A DNA stretch of 19,188 nucleotides. Source: CAYWVK01 sp964461865. Lineage in GTDB: Bacteria; Patescibacteriota; Microgenomatia; Levybacterales; UBA12049. Shown in pieces: positions 1 through 5,634 of this stretch. Made by a program: the position numbers and the translations under genes. The first letter of the stretch is position 1; every line of letters begins with the position of its first letter. The notes beneath the pieces were generated by a model that was given only the letters and a program-made list of their open reading frames with translations, searched no databases and was not told the DNA's origin. The stretch lies in NCBI GenBank assembly GCA_964461865.1, contig CAYWVK010000009.1:1-19188 (forward strand). The letters are read 5' to 3'.

Positions 1-34
1 TTCATTTTGCGACGTGCTAATGTTGTAAAATGAA
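1..34. repeat. Imperfect hairpin, TGCGAC-core unit 1
   Basis: A 13-nt left arm at 1-13 (ending in TGCGAC) pairs with 22-34 (starting GTTGTA) around an 8-nt loop. The only deviations from perfect complementarity are two G-T wobbles. The next hairpin (37-67) has the same TGCGAC core, a similar loop length and the same ATGTTG on the right side, but different and still paired outer arms. The window starts at base 1, so more units could lie to the left. It could be a DNA operator for a dimeric regulator, a recombination site or an RNA hairpin; the sequence alone does not decide. Confidence 0.6.
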
Positions 35-36
35 GC

Positions 37-67
37 AGATAATGCGACTTTTTATGTTGCATTATCT
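37..67. repeat. Imperfect hairpin, TGCGAC-core unit 2
   Basis: AGATAATGCGAC (37-48) pairs with GTTGCATTATCT (56-67) around a 7-nt loop, 11 Watson-Crick pairs plus one G-T wobble. Its centre is about 34 bp from that of unit 1. The outer arms differ from unit 1 but remain complementary, which suggests selection for the structure or symmetry. It ends 34 bp before the -35 box of the following gene. Confidence 0.65.
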
Positions 68-85
68 TTATTATGCGACACAATC
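68..85 (+). repeat. Left copy of 18-bp direct repeat
   Basis: TTATTATGCGACACAATC matches 1629-1646 (TTATTGTGCGACACAATC) at 17 of 18 positions in the same orientation. The pair brackets the two orphan genes at 137-1456 and carries the same TGCGAC core as the hairpins at 1-67. ACACAA/TTGTGT (78-83/86-91) adds a small stem at its right edge. Confidence 0.55.
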
Positions 86-101
86 TTGTGTAAAGTCAAC
101 C

Positions 102-129
102 TTGACAAATTATTGTAAAAAAAATACTA
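102..129 (+). promoter_or_regulatory. Promoter of the 252-aa membrane protein
   Basis: A perfect -35 TTGACA (102-107), a 16-bp spacer and -10 TACTAT (124-129, 4 of 6) precede the ATG at 137 by 7 nt. Transcription should begin at or within a base or two of the start codon. There is no Shine-Dalgarno sequence. Confidence 0.6.
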
Positions 130-136
130 TATATAC

Positions 137-895
137 ATGGAAAACACGGGTGAGCATCAAACAGGAAATAGCGAACAAAATGTAGTAAAAGTAGATTTTA
201 AAAATAGACAAAAACAACAACCCTTTACCTCAAGAGAAGAATTTGACGAACTAATAGAAACCGAGTCGAAAAGACAACGAGACGAAAAACAAATAGGAAA
301 ACAACACAAGCACCTTACAAGAAGACAAAAGCTGACCAGAAGACTTCTTGGCCCACTTGTGGCAATAGGCATTATAGCCGGTACAGCAGCACACGTTGCT
401 AATCAAGAAGAAAAAGTTGTATCTAGTGAAACAGGATTTTCAAACAGAAGTTTTATTGAACAAATTGAAAACACCGGCCACGAAATCATTGGAATAATAC
501 CAGAAGCTACCATAAGTAAAAACGCCCGATTAAGAAATAAGCCAAGTACAAAAAACTCGCAATACACAACGCTTGGTGTTGTAGATGAGCTTAATGGAGT
601 AAGTATAGAAAGAACAACCGCAATAGAAGGAGAAAATCTAATTGTTATTGAAGGAGACAGCGCATCCGGGTTTGGAAAAGACCCCTGGATAGTAACAAGC
701 GCAGACCTAGGCCTTGGAGGAAATAAGATCTATTATATTAATGACAGCAATTTAACAAAAGAGATCTTAGATACACACAATGAGGAACTATTAAAAACCT
801 ACAAAAGCCCTGAAGGAACATATTATGCAAAAGATGCCCAAGGAAATAAAATCCCGGAAACAGAATTTAACAAAATAACTCCTGTTAAAAAATAA
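137..895 (+). CDS. Single-pass membrane protein with possible SH3-like outer domain
   Basis: I do not recognise a named family for this 252-aa protein. Residues 1-70 are hydrophilic and rich in Lys, Arg, Gln and Glu. Residues 71-87 form one hydrophobic helix, preceded by a cluster of Arg/Lys that predicts the N-terminus stays inside. The remainder would be outside. Residues 124-190 resemble a bacterial SH3-like fold in pattern: an LRNKPST stretch, a conserved-looking GVV..L.GV turn, then G-E-N-L-I-V-I and a PW near 183-184. SH3b domains often bind cell-wall peptides, but this match is by eye only. The ATG is supported by a promoter 7 nt upstream, which implies a leaderless mRNA. It is followed by another orphan gene with its own promoter, and the pair is bracketed by an 18-bp direct repeat. 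Confidence 0.8.
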   Translation: MENTGEHQTGNSEQNVVKVDFKNRQKQQPFTSREEFDELIETESKRQRDEKQIGKQHKHLTRRQKLTRRLLGPLVAIGIIAGTAAHVANQEEKVVSSETGFSNRSFIEQIENTGHEIIGIIPEATISKNARLRNKPSTKNSQYTTLGVVDELNGVSIERTTAIEGENLIVIEGDSASGFGKDPWIVTSADLGLGGNKIYYINDSNLTKEILDTHNEELLKTYKSPEGTYYAKDAQGNKIPETEFNKITPVKK

Positions 896-917
896 AAAAA
901 CTACTTACATCCTATAG

Positions 918-946
918 TTGATTTAACAAAAATTCTATGTTAAGAT
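918..946 (+). promoter_or_regulatory. Promoter of the 167-aa orphan gene
   Basis: -35 TTGATT (918-923), exactly 17 bp, then -10 TAAGAT (941-946); the ATG follows after 6 nt at 953. The geometry predicts a leaderless transcript independent of the preceding gene. Confidence 0.55.
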
Positions 947-952
947 ATACAA

Positions 953-1456
953 ATGAAAAATCTTTTAGAACAAGCTTTTAGAACACCTGATAATCAAGGC
1001 GGCCACTCTTTCCTGGACTTTAAAGAAACAGTACGCGAGCATAAACATGACACTGTAACCGTTCGTACATTTATTCAAGAAAAAGAGCTAAATATAATTA
1101 AAGCTATTAATAGAGTGATACTTACAAAGGGCAAAATGACAGTAATACCAGAGGAAATCTCTCGCTACGACGAAGACTACTTAGCAAACGTAGAAGAATT
1201 TGATCGAAAACGCTTTATATACTCTAGTATGCTAACAGGACTACATCGAATCTTGGCTTTACTTCATCAAAACCCGAATCAGGAAATAGTATACTTTTCT
1301 CCCTTTGGTGAAGTTTATGAACTATCAAATGAGCAAGAGGCTATTGATTTAATGCAACTAAGACAAAGATTAAAAGAAAAAGGAGCAATTGTTTTTCCTA
1401 TTATTTCAAAAAAACCCACACCTCAAGTCTGGAGAATAAATAAATTTAGACCATAA
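953..1456 (+). CDS. Hypothetical soluble protein, 167 aa
   Basis: No family recognised. The protein has no signal peptide and no membrane helix. It looks alpha-helical in the middle, with charged amphipathic stretches around residues 44-70 and 85-110, and a mixed alpha/beta C-terminal part containing YFSPFGEVYEL near 119-129. The ATG at 953 lies 6 nt after a -10 hexamer and lacks a ribosome binding site. Only 57 bp separate it from the upstream membrane-protein gene, but it has its own promoter, so the two need not be one operon. Downstream lies the 710-bp gene-free region. Having its own promoter and uninterrupted coding suggests a real gene; function unknown. Confidence 0.75.
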   Translation: MKNLLEQAFRTPDNQGGHSFLDFKETVREHKHDTVTVRTFIQEKELNIIKAINRVILTKGKMTVIPEEISRYDEDYLANVEEFDRKRFIYSSMLTGLHRILALLHQNPNQEIVYFSPFGEVYELSNEQEAIDLMQLRQRLKEKGAIVFPIISKKPTPQVWRINKFRP

Positions 1457-1616
1457 ACAACCAACCCTATAGTAGGGGATAATAGACAAAAACACCGGGC
1501 AATAAAAATAGAGAAATATCCAAACAAACAATAAGCAGTAACAATAAAACAATCAAATTTCTTGTAAAAAAATTTCAAATTTTAACCACTTCTCTTGGAA
1601 GGCGTGCCTGAGTGAT

Positions 1617-1646
1617 GTCGCAAAAGTATTATTGTGCGACACAATC
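1617..1646 (+). repeat. Right copy of direct repeat plus inverted GTCGCA/TGCGAC
   Basis: TTATTGTGCGACACAATC (1629-1646) is the near-identical partner of 68-85. Its TGCGAC pairs with GTCGCA at 1617-1622 across 12 nt, and ATTGTG/CACAAT (1631-1636/1640-1645) forms a palindrome with a 3-bp centre. It therefore carries two overlapping dyads, as a protein-binding or recombination site could. Confidence 0.55.
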
Positions 1647-1828
1647 AGTTTCTCTTTCCTAGCGCTTATATATAAGGTATTTTTACTAAGACTACTAACG
1701 GAGAAGAATAAAGAACACAGTTCTCAATCTTTTAAGAGACTGATAGTTCCCTGATAATTCCTATCTTTTAATAAAATTAATAAGTCCTAGACAATCCTAA
1801 GGCCCCTCTTTCTAATCCTCAAGTAGAC

Positions 1829-1917
1829 GTTAGTTTAGCCTATTAAATCAATCTAAACTAGCAATTTTAGCCTCAAAAAATAGTAGTTTGGTAATTAAAC
1901 TAGTGAGCTATAAGGCT
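1829..1917. other. Cluster of nested inverted repeats, possible structured RNA
   Basis: GTTAGTTTAG (1829-1838) pairs with CTAAACTAGC (1853-1862), 10 bp with one wobble. TAGTTT (1884-1889) pairs with AAACTA (1897-1902). AGCCT (1869-1873) pairs with AGGCT (1913-1917) and encloses the second stem. A T-rich stretch follows at 1917-1937. TAGTTT/AAACTA appears four times in alternating orientation. This could be a small RNA or a remnant; strand and expression cannot be told. Confidence 0.3.
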
Positions 1918-1993
1918 TTTCGTATTTTTTTCGTATATTTCATGGCTTAAGACATATCTATACCTACCCTAGAGCAGGACAACCGCATAATTC

Positions 1994-2069
1994 CCGTGAA
2001 AACTTAAGTCATATTCCGTGAAAATGAAAAGTTATCCACAATTTTATAATTTAATATTTTTAAATATTA
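1994..2069. other. DnaA box, paired CCGTGAAAA repeats and AT-rich palindrome
   Basis: TTATCCACA at 2032-2040 is the exact consensus DnaA box. Two CCGTGAAAA copies (1994-2002, 2016-2024) lie 22 bp apart just upstream, about two helical turns. Immediately downstream is AT-only DNA with TAATATTT/AAATATTA (2052-2059/2062-2069). A DnaA box beside AT-rich DNA is origin-like. However, there is only one box, dnaA and dnaN are not in view, and the flanking genes converge here, which suits a terminus or neutral gap better. Confidence 0.3.
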
Positions 2070-2166
2070 TAGGACGTTTTTATCAACTATATCAAAATGT
2101 ATCACTTTTAAGAATAGGTGTGAGCACATTAGTCCTCTTCCCTCTTCTCTAGTGGATGACATTTTT

Positions 2167-3015
2167 TTAAGACCACGAAGTAAAAAATACAAGTACAATA
2201 AACACAATAAAAATTACCCAAAAATATTCTAATATTACTCCCTTAAACAGCCTCTTCTCCAGCCACACATGAGAAAGCCCCAAGAACGCATAAAATATTC
2301 CACTTAAAAACAATGCAATTAAAGTCGGTGTACTTGGCCAAAACCATAATAAAATTGCTATTTCTAAAAGGCTAATTGTTAAGGATACTACCCAGAAAAT
2401 TGAAGAAAACAACTTCTTGTCCAAGGTATAAATCCAAATTGACTGAAGTATTATGGGAAAAGTATAAAGAAAAATTAAAAGTATTGTTATAGGCAAACTT
2501 AAATGTAGTGAAAAAATTACATTTGATAAAAAGAAAAATGATAAAAGTGTTAATGCTACAGCAACTGTTCTCGCGCTTGAAAGCAATGCAATAGTCCTAA
2601 TAGACGAAACAGTAAAAATGTTTTCACTTAAAAAAAGCGAATACAAACCTATTGCATACAAAGAGGTCATAATTATCCTGGTTAAATATCTTGCAGGTAC
2701 AAGAAGATAAAAAAGTCCAAACGACAAACTGAAAAAAAACGGCAAAATAAATATTTGAGGAAAAAAATTATTCTTTAAATCTTTTCTTAGGCAAAGATAT
2801 AATAAAAAAGATGTTAGAAAAGAAAGAGCAAAAATTAAATAAACTCCGGACTTTCCCAGTAAATGCTCTGAAACAAAAAGACCAAAAGAAAGAAATACAA
2901 CAGAGGAAATAAACCTTTGCCTCTTATCTCTGATTATTTTTTTAATTATATTTTTAAATTTAAAAAAAATTAAGTTCTTCCCTCTTTTTTTACGAAGCTT
3001 AATACTATTATTCAT
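2167..3015 (-). CDS. Polytopic membrane protein downstream of yebC
   Basis: No named family recognised. The 282-aa protein begins with about 34 strongly basic residues (many Lys/Arg), then has roughly eight to nine hydrophobic helices: about 35-53, 56-76, 86-106, 111-129, 150-170, 174-195, 203-225, 229-250 and 259-280. Loops are short and there is no visible catalytic motif. The basic N-terminus predicts a cytoplasmic start. It starts only 2 nt after the yebC stop codon, has no ribosome binding site of its own, and should be co-transcribed and translationally coupled with yebC. A transporter or a membrane-scaffold role are both possible; nothing in the sequence decides. Confidence 0.8.
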   Translation of the reverse strand: MNNSIKLRKKRGKNLIFFKFKNIIKKIIRDKRQRFISSVVFLSFGLFVSEHLLGKSGVYLIFALSFLTSFLLYLCLRKDLKNNFFPQIFILPFFFSLSFGLFYLLVPARYLTRIIMTSLYAIGLYSLFLSENIFTVSSIRTIALLSSARTVAVALTLLSFFFLSNVIFSLHLSLPITILLIFLYTFPIILQSIWIYTLDKKLFSSIFWVVSLTISLLEIAILLWFWPSTPTLIALFLSGIFYAFLGLSHVWLEKRLFKGVILEYFWVIFIVFIVLVFFTSWS

Positions 3016-3017
3016 AT

Positions 3018-3740
3018 CTATTCTAAATTAGAATATACCTTTTGAACATCATCTAAATCTTCTAATAGATTTAAAAAACTTATAATTTTCTCCTGCTTAA
3101 AAGTATCTTCTACTTTAACTGTATTAAGCGGAATTCTTACCATATCAGCTTCTAATACGCTTAATCCTTTGTTTACCATGCTTTCCTTAAGCTTAGAAAG
3201 ATTTGAGACAGCAGTATAAACAAAAACCTCATCTTCCATGTCTTCTATATCCTCTGCTCCACTCTCTAGGGAAATTGATAATATTTCATCTGTTGTCTTT
3301 TCATTTTTTTTAATAATAATTTGTCCCACTTGCTTAAACTGATAAGAAACAGCTCCGGGCTTAGCAAAGCTCCCCCCTGCTTTTTGGAATAAATTTTTTA
3401 TCTCCGCTGTTGTCCTTGTAGAATTATCTGTTGCTGCTTCAACAATTACCGATACTCCTCCTGGCGCAAAACCTTCATAAATAACCTCTTCTAAATTCCC
3501 CACTTCTCTACCTGATGCTCTTTTTATTGCTCTTTCAACGTTTTCCTTGGGCATATTTACTGTTTTTGCAGCATCTACAATAAGTCTTAATCGAAAATTT
3601 TGATTAGGATCTGTTATTCCCCCACCCTGTTTTACTGCAATCGTGATAGCATTGGCAAGCTTTGTAAAAGTTTTCCCTTTTTTAATATCTGCTACGCCTT
3701 TTTGTCTTTTAATTTGTGCCCATTTTGAATGTCCGCTCAT
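3018..3740 (-). CDS. yebC: YebC/TACO1-family translation factor
   Basis: The 240-aa length and the N-terminus (MSGHSKWAQIKRQKG, then KGKTFTKLANAITIAVKQGGG broken by a few residues) are hallmark YebC. The middle contains NVERAIKRASG (residues 63-73) and YEGFAPGGVSV, also family signatures, and the acidic third domain follows. Long annotated as a transcriptional regulator, the family includes members shown to act on the ribosome: human TACO1 and bacterial YebC-type proteins help translation through polyproline stretches. It is cytoplasmic. The ATG lies 8 nt after a -10 hexamer, so the mRNA should be leaderless. Divergent from a TPR gene through interlaced promoters, and followed 2 nt later by a membrane-protein gene. 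Confidence 0.95.
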   Translation of the reverse strand: MSGHSKWAQIKRQKGVADIKKGKTFTKLANAITIAVKQGGGITDPNQNFRLRLIVDAAKTVNMPKENVERAIKRASGREVGNLEEVIYEGFAPGGVSVIVEAATDNSTRTTAEIKNLFQKAGGSFAKPGAVSYQFKQVGQIIIKKNEKTTDEILSISLESGAEDIEDMEDEVFVYTAVSNLSKLKESMVNKGLSVLEADMVRIPLNTVKVEDTFKQEKIISFLNLLEDLDDVQKVYSNLE

Positions 3741-3748
3741 AAAGTTAT

Positions 3749-3777
3749 ATTCTACATATATACCTTGACTTTTGCAA
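3749..3777 (-). promoter_or_regulatory. yebC promoter
   Basis: On the minus strand, -35 TTGCAA (3772-3777), 17-bp spacer, -10 TAGAAT (3749-3754, 5 of 6), then 8 nt to the ATG. Its -35 and spacer overlap the plus-strand promoter at 3765-3794, so the two polymerases would exclude each other. Confidence 0.6.
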
Positions 3778-3794
3778 TAAATATATAGTAGAAT
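3765..3794 (+). promoter_or_regulatory. Promoter of the TPR gene
   Basis: -35 TTGACT (3765-3770), 18-bp spacer, -10 TAGAAT (3789-3794). The ATG is 23 nt beyond the -10, giving a short leader of about 16 nt with no Shine-Dalgarno sequence. Confidence 0.5.
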
Positions 3795-3817
3795 TTTTCA
3801 GTTTCAATCGTTAAAAA

Positions 3818-4498
3818 ATGACATTAAAAGATCAAGCAATTAAAACCGCACTGGAAGGAAAATGGGAAGAGGCCATAAACATTAATAAAACACTCCTTCT
3901 GGAATGCCCAAATGACATAGATACTCTAAACAGGCTTGCTTTAGCTTATATAGTAGTTGGTAAAATGGATAAAGCAAAATCTACTTATCAAAAAGTATTT
4001 AAACTTGACCCTCTAAATCATATCGCCATAAAAAATCTAAAATGTCTTAAAGAAAAAATTAGCAATACTAAACTTAACAATATTCCTTTTAAAATTCAGC
4101 TAAATAATAATTTTCTTGAAGAAACAGGTAAAACTAAAGTTATTGAATTAGTTAATATTGCCACACCAAAAATAACACAATCATTAAGAACAGGACAGTG
4201 CACAACACTGTGCATAAAAAGATTAAAAATTTTTGTTCTAAATGATGAAAATCAGTATATCGGAGTATTTCCCGATGATATAGGAAAAAGGCTAATACGT
4301 TTTATTAAAAATGGTAATAAATATGAAGCATATATAAAGTCTTCAGATGCACACAAAGTAATAATCTTTATTAAAGAAATAAAAAGAGCAACTAGGTTTA
4401 AGGACCATCCTTCTTTTTCTATTATCGCAGATACGGGTTTAAATCTGGATAAAAAACTGAAGAAAGCAAGCTCCAAAAAAAACGGATGCGAAGATTAA
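3818..4498 (+). CDS. TPR protein with possible HIRAN-like C-terminal domain
   Basis: The 226-aa protein starts with two tetratricopeptide-type helix pairs (residues about 3-34 and 36-68), with the expected pattern of Ala, Tyr and Pro (GKWEEAI, ALAYIVVGKMDKAKSTYQKV, LDP). TPRs mediate protein contacts. After a linker, residues 128-200 form a beta-rich domain. Its YIGVFPDDIGKRLIRFI (147-163) resembles the turn of HIRAN domains, where the phrase reads roughly glycine-x-hydrophobic-proline followed by a helix; HIRAN binds DNA ends in some helicases. That second assignment is by eye and tentative. The C-terminus is Lys-rich. No signal peptide or membrane segment. It converges with the 50-aa gene at 4501-4653 with only 2 nt between stop codons. 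Confidence 0.8.
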   Translation: MTLKDQAIKTALEGKWEEAININKTLLLECPNDIDTLNRLALAYIVVGKMDKAKSTYQKVFKLDPLNHIAIKNLKCLKEKISNTKLNNIPFKIQLNNNFLEETGKTKVIELVNIATPKITQSLRTGQCTTLCIKRLKIFVLNDENQYIGVFPDDIGKRLIRFIKNGNKYEAYIKSSDAHKVIIFIKEIKRATRFKDHPSFSIIADTGLNLDKKLKKASSKKNGCED

Positions 4499-4500
4499 GC

Positions 4501-4653
4501 TTAAGATGAATCTTGATTTTGATAAATAATTCTACTCTTATTTAACTTCTTTTTTATTTTTTCTATATCTGGCTTGTTATTAATTTTCTTAAGTGAAATA
4601 ACTGATAAAATAAAAGAAATAATAAAAATAAGTAATATTACTTTATAAATCAT
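4501..4653 (-). CDS. Small single-pass membrane protein, 50 aa
   Basis: A short ORF starting one base after the stop codon of the LytR_C gene. The N-terminus MIYKVILLIFIISFILSVIS is one hydrophobic helix, followed by a Lys/Asn-rich tail (residues 22-50) that should stay on the cytoplasmic side or form a short amphipathic helix (DIEKIKKKLNKS). No ribosome binding site, but the 1-nt gap is typical of translational coupling. It ends 2 nt from the convergent TPR gene. The tight fit and the textbook transmembrane-plus-charged-tail layout argue for a real gene; no family recognised. Confidence 0.6.
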   Translation of the reverse strand: MIYKVILLIFIISFILSVISLKKINNKPDIEKIKKKLNKSRIIYQNQDSS

Positions 4654-4654
4654 A

Positions 4655-5452
4655 TTAAAATCTAATCTTATCTAATGCATCTTTTCCTATAACAATTGTT
4701 ACGTCCCCAATTTTTTTACTTTCAACTTTTTTTAGGGGGAAATTTAATACCCTAAACACTTTCCTTAACGTATAGCTTTCTTTATAATATTCAATCCTTG
4801 AATCATTTTCTAATTTTTCGGAAGTTGAAACCATAATTACATTAACTCCAATATTTGATAAAAAATTCGCTAATCTATTGCCAAGTCCAAACACTTCTGC
4901 TCCATTGACTATTTCTAAGCCAATTTTCTCCTCTGCTATTGCCTGATCAATAAAATATGAATATACACCCATGCTTTTAAGCATTGTTAGATTGTCATTT
5001 ACAGCAATATCTTTTTGATAAATTGAATTTGTAGAAACAGAATTAGTAAAAATTGAAAGCCTTATTAAATCAAATATTGTAAGATTTGTTTTTTTTATAT
5101 TAAAGGGTATTAAAAATTTAAAAAAACTTGATTTTATATTCCCTTCATTAATATTTATATTTGTATATATTTCAGCCTCAATAGGAACTTGAAGTGCATC
5201 TTTTAAATTTTTATTTTTTCCGTTTTCAATGTTTAAAATATAAACAGAACCACTCTTAGGGGAAACCGTAACTAAGGACGTATCTTTACTATCCCCAATA
5301 ATATTTATGATTAAATGATTTTCTCCATCAAATTTACTTTCCTGAAAAACGTTTATAATTTTTAAGGAAATTGAAATTAAAAGAAGTATTCCAAAAACAA
5401 CTGCGAATACAAAAGCTAAGCTTAATGAATTTGATGTTTTATTTTTAGCCAT
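4655..5452 (-). CDS. Membrane-anchored protein with LytR C-terminal domain
   Basis: The 265-aa protein has one N-terminal transmembrane helix (about residues 11-34) and an outer part. Residues 177-260 match the LytR_C pattern: a strand ending in EIVNGAEVFGLGNRLANFL (the VNG..G...A..L signature), a second strand, R-I-E-Y-Y near 219-223, and a closing TIVIGKDAL (252-260). LytR_C usually follows an LCP domain that attaches glycopolymers to the cell wall. Here residues 47-75 recall only the first strand of LCP (NIIGDSKDTSLVTVSP), and I see neither the Arg-Asp cluster nor the pyrophosphate-binding arginines. So this is either a heavily degenerate LCP protein or a stand-alone LytR_C anchor. Preceded by the 43-aa gene with a 5-nt gap and followed by the 50-aa gene after 1 nt. 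Confidence 0.75.
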   Translation of the reverse strand: MAKNKTSNSLSLAFVFAVVFGILLLISISLKIINVFQESKFDGENHLIINIIGDSKDTSLVTVSPKSGSVYILNIENGKNKNLKDALQVPIEAEIYTNININEGNIKSSFFKFLIPFNIKKTNLTIFDLIRLSIFTNSVSTNSIYQKDIAVNDNLTMLKSMGVYSYFIDQAIAEEKIGLEIVNGAEVFGLGNRLANFLSNIGVNVIMVSTSEKLENDSRIEYYKESYTLRKVFRVLNFPLKKVESKKIGDVTIVIGKDALDKIRF

Positions 5453-5457
5453 AAAAC

Positions 5458-5589
5458 TTATATTTGTTTTTTCTTGCTAATTATTTCAGGCATTGTAAAA
5501 ACAGGAGTATCTTTAAAAACGTTTTTTGCTTGTTTATCTTTTTTTGCTTTTTTCTTTTCTCCTTTATAAAAGCCACCATAGCTTCCCAT
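5458..5589 (-). CDS. Small Lys-rich protein, 43 aa
   Basis: A short gene between rluD-type and LytR_C genes. The protein begins MGSYGGFYKGEKKKAKKDKQ, is very basic, and ends TPVFTMPEIISKKKQI. It has no membrane segment. It is preceded by the strongest ribosome binding site in this operon (GGAGGTGAT, 7 nt before the ATG), which together with the clean reading frame makes it a convincing gene. The Gly/Tyr/Phe-rich N-terminus followed by a poly-Lys block suggests binding to RNA, ribosomes or acidic membrane, but that is inference only. The stop is 5 nt before the next start codon. No named family recognised. Confidence 0.75.
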   Translation of the reverse strand: MGSYGGFYKGEKKKAKKDKQAKNVFKDTPVFTMPEIISKKKQI

Positions 5590-5592
5590 AAT

Positions 5593-5601
5593 ATCACCTC
5601 C
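5593..5601 (-). promoter_or_regulatory. Strong Shine-Dalgarno sequence of the 43-aa gene
   Basis: GGAGGTGAT on the minus strand matches nine contiguous bases of the usual 16S rRNA tail complement, 7 nt (counted from GGAGG) before the ATG. It fixes the start at 5589 and stands out because most genes here have no such site. Confidence 0.85.
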
Positions 5602-5634
5602 AATTAATATATTACAAAATTAGCTTTATAAAAT

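Larger units (their letters stand above)
1457..2166. other. 710-bp gene-free region between convergent genes
   Basis: No convincing coding sequence on either strand: the longest candidates are 42 and 31 codons and lack a believable promoter or ribosome site. Contents in order: a small hairpin CCCTA/TAGGG (1465-1477); GTCGCA/TGCGAC (1617-1640) overlapping the right copy of the 18-bp direct repeat; the 12-bp palindrome CTTATATATAAG (1665-1676); a cluster of inverted repeats (1829-1917); two CCGTGAAAA repeats (1994-2002 and 2016-2024); an exact DnaA box (2032-2040); and an AT-rich palindrome (2052-2069). I looked by eye for RNase P, SRP and tmRNA signatures and saw none. Confidence 0.7.

Noticed and set aside
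35..62. dif-like XerC/XerD site (TTATGTTGCAT resembles a XerD arm)
   Set aside because: The left half does not fit a XerC arm with a 6-bp centre; the hairpin reading of 37-67 explains the symmetry better.
1655..1685. dif-like sequence around CTTATATATAAG
   Set aside because: Resemblance to Gram-positive dif breaks down in both arms when a 28-bp frame is imposed.
2024..2152. Plus-strand ORF of 42 codons starting MKSYPQFYN in the gene-free region
   Set aside because: It contains the DnaA box and AT palindrome, has no Shine-Dalgarno sequence and only a poor -10 with no -35. An ORF of this length is expected by chance in AT-rich DNA.
2065..2160. Minus-strand ORF of about 31 codons starting MSSTREEGRG
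   Set aside because: Too short, no promoter or ribosome binding site, and unlike any family I know.
1457..2166. RNase P RNA, SRP RNA or tmRNA in the large gap
   Set aside because: None of the conserved core motifs of these RNAs was seen on either strand; a covariance-model search would settle it.
4499..4654. Treating 4499-4654 as non-coding spacer
   Set aside because: A 50-codon frame with a membrane helix fills it and is coupled to the upstream stop codon, so I annotate it as a gene.
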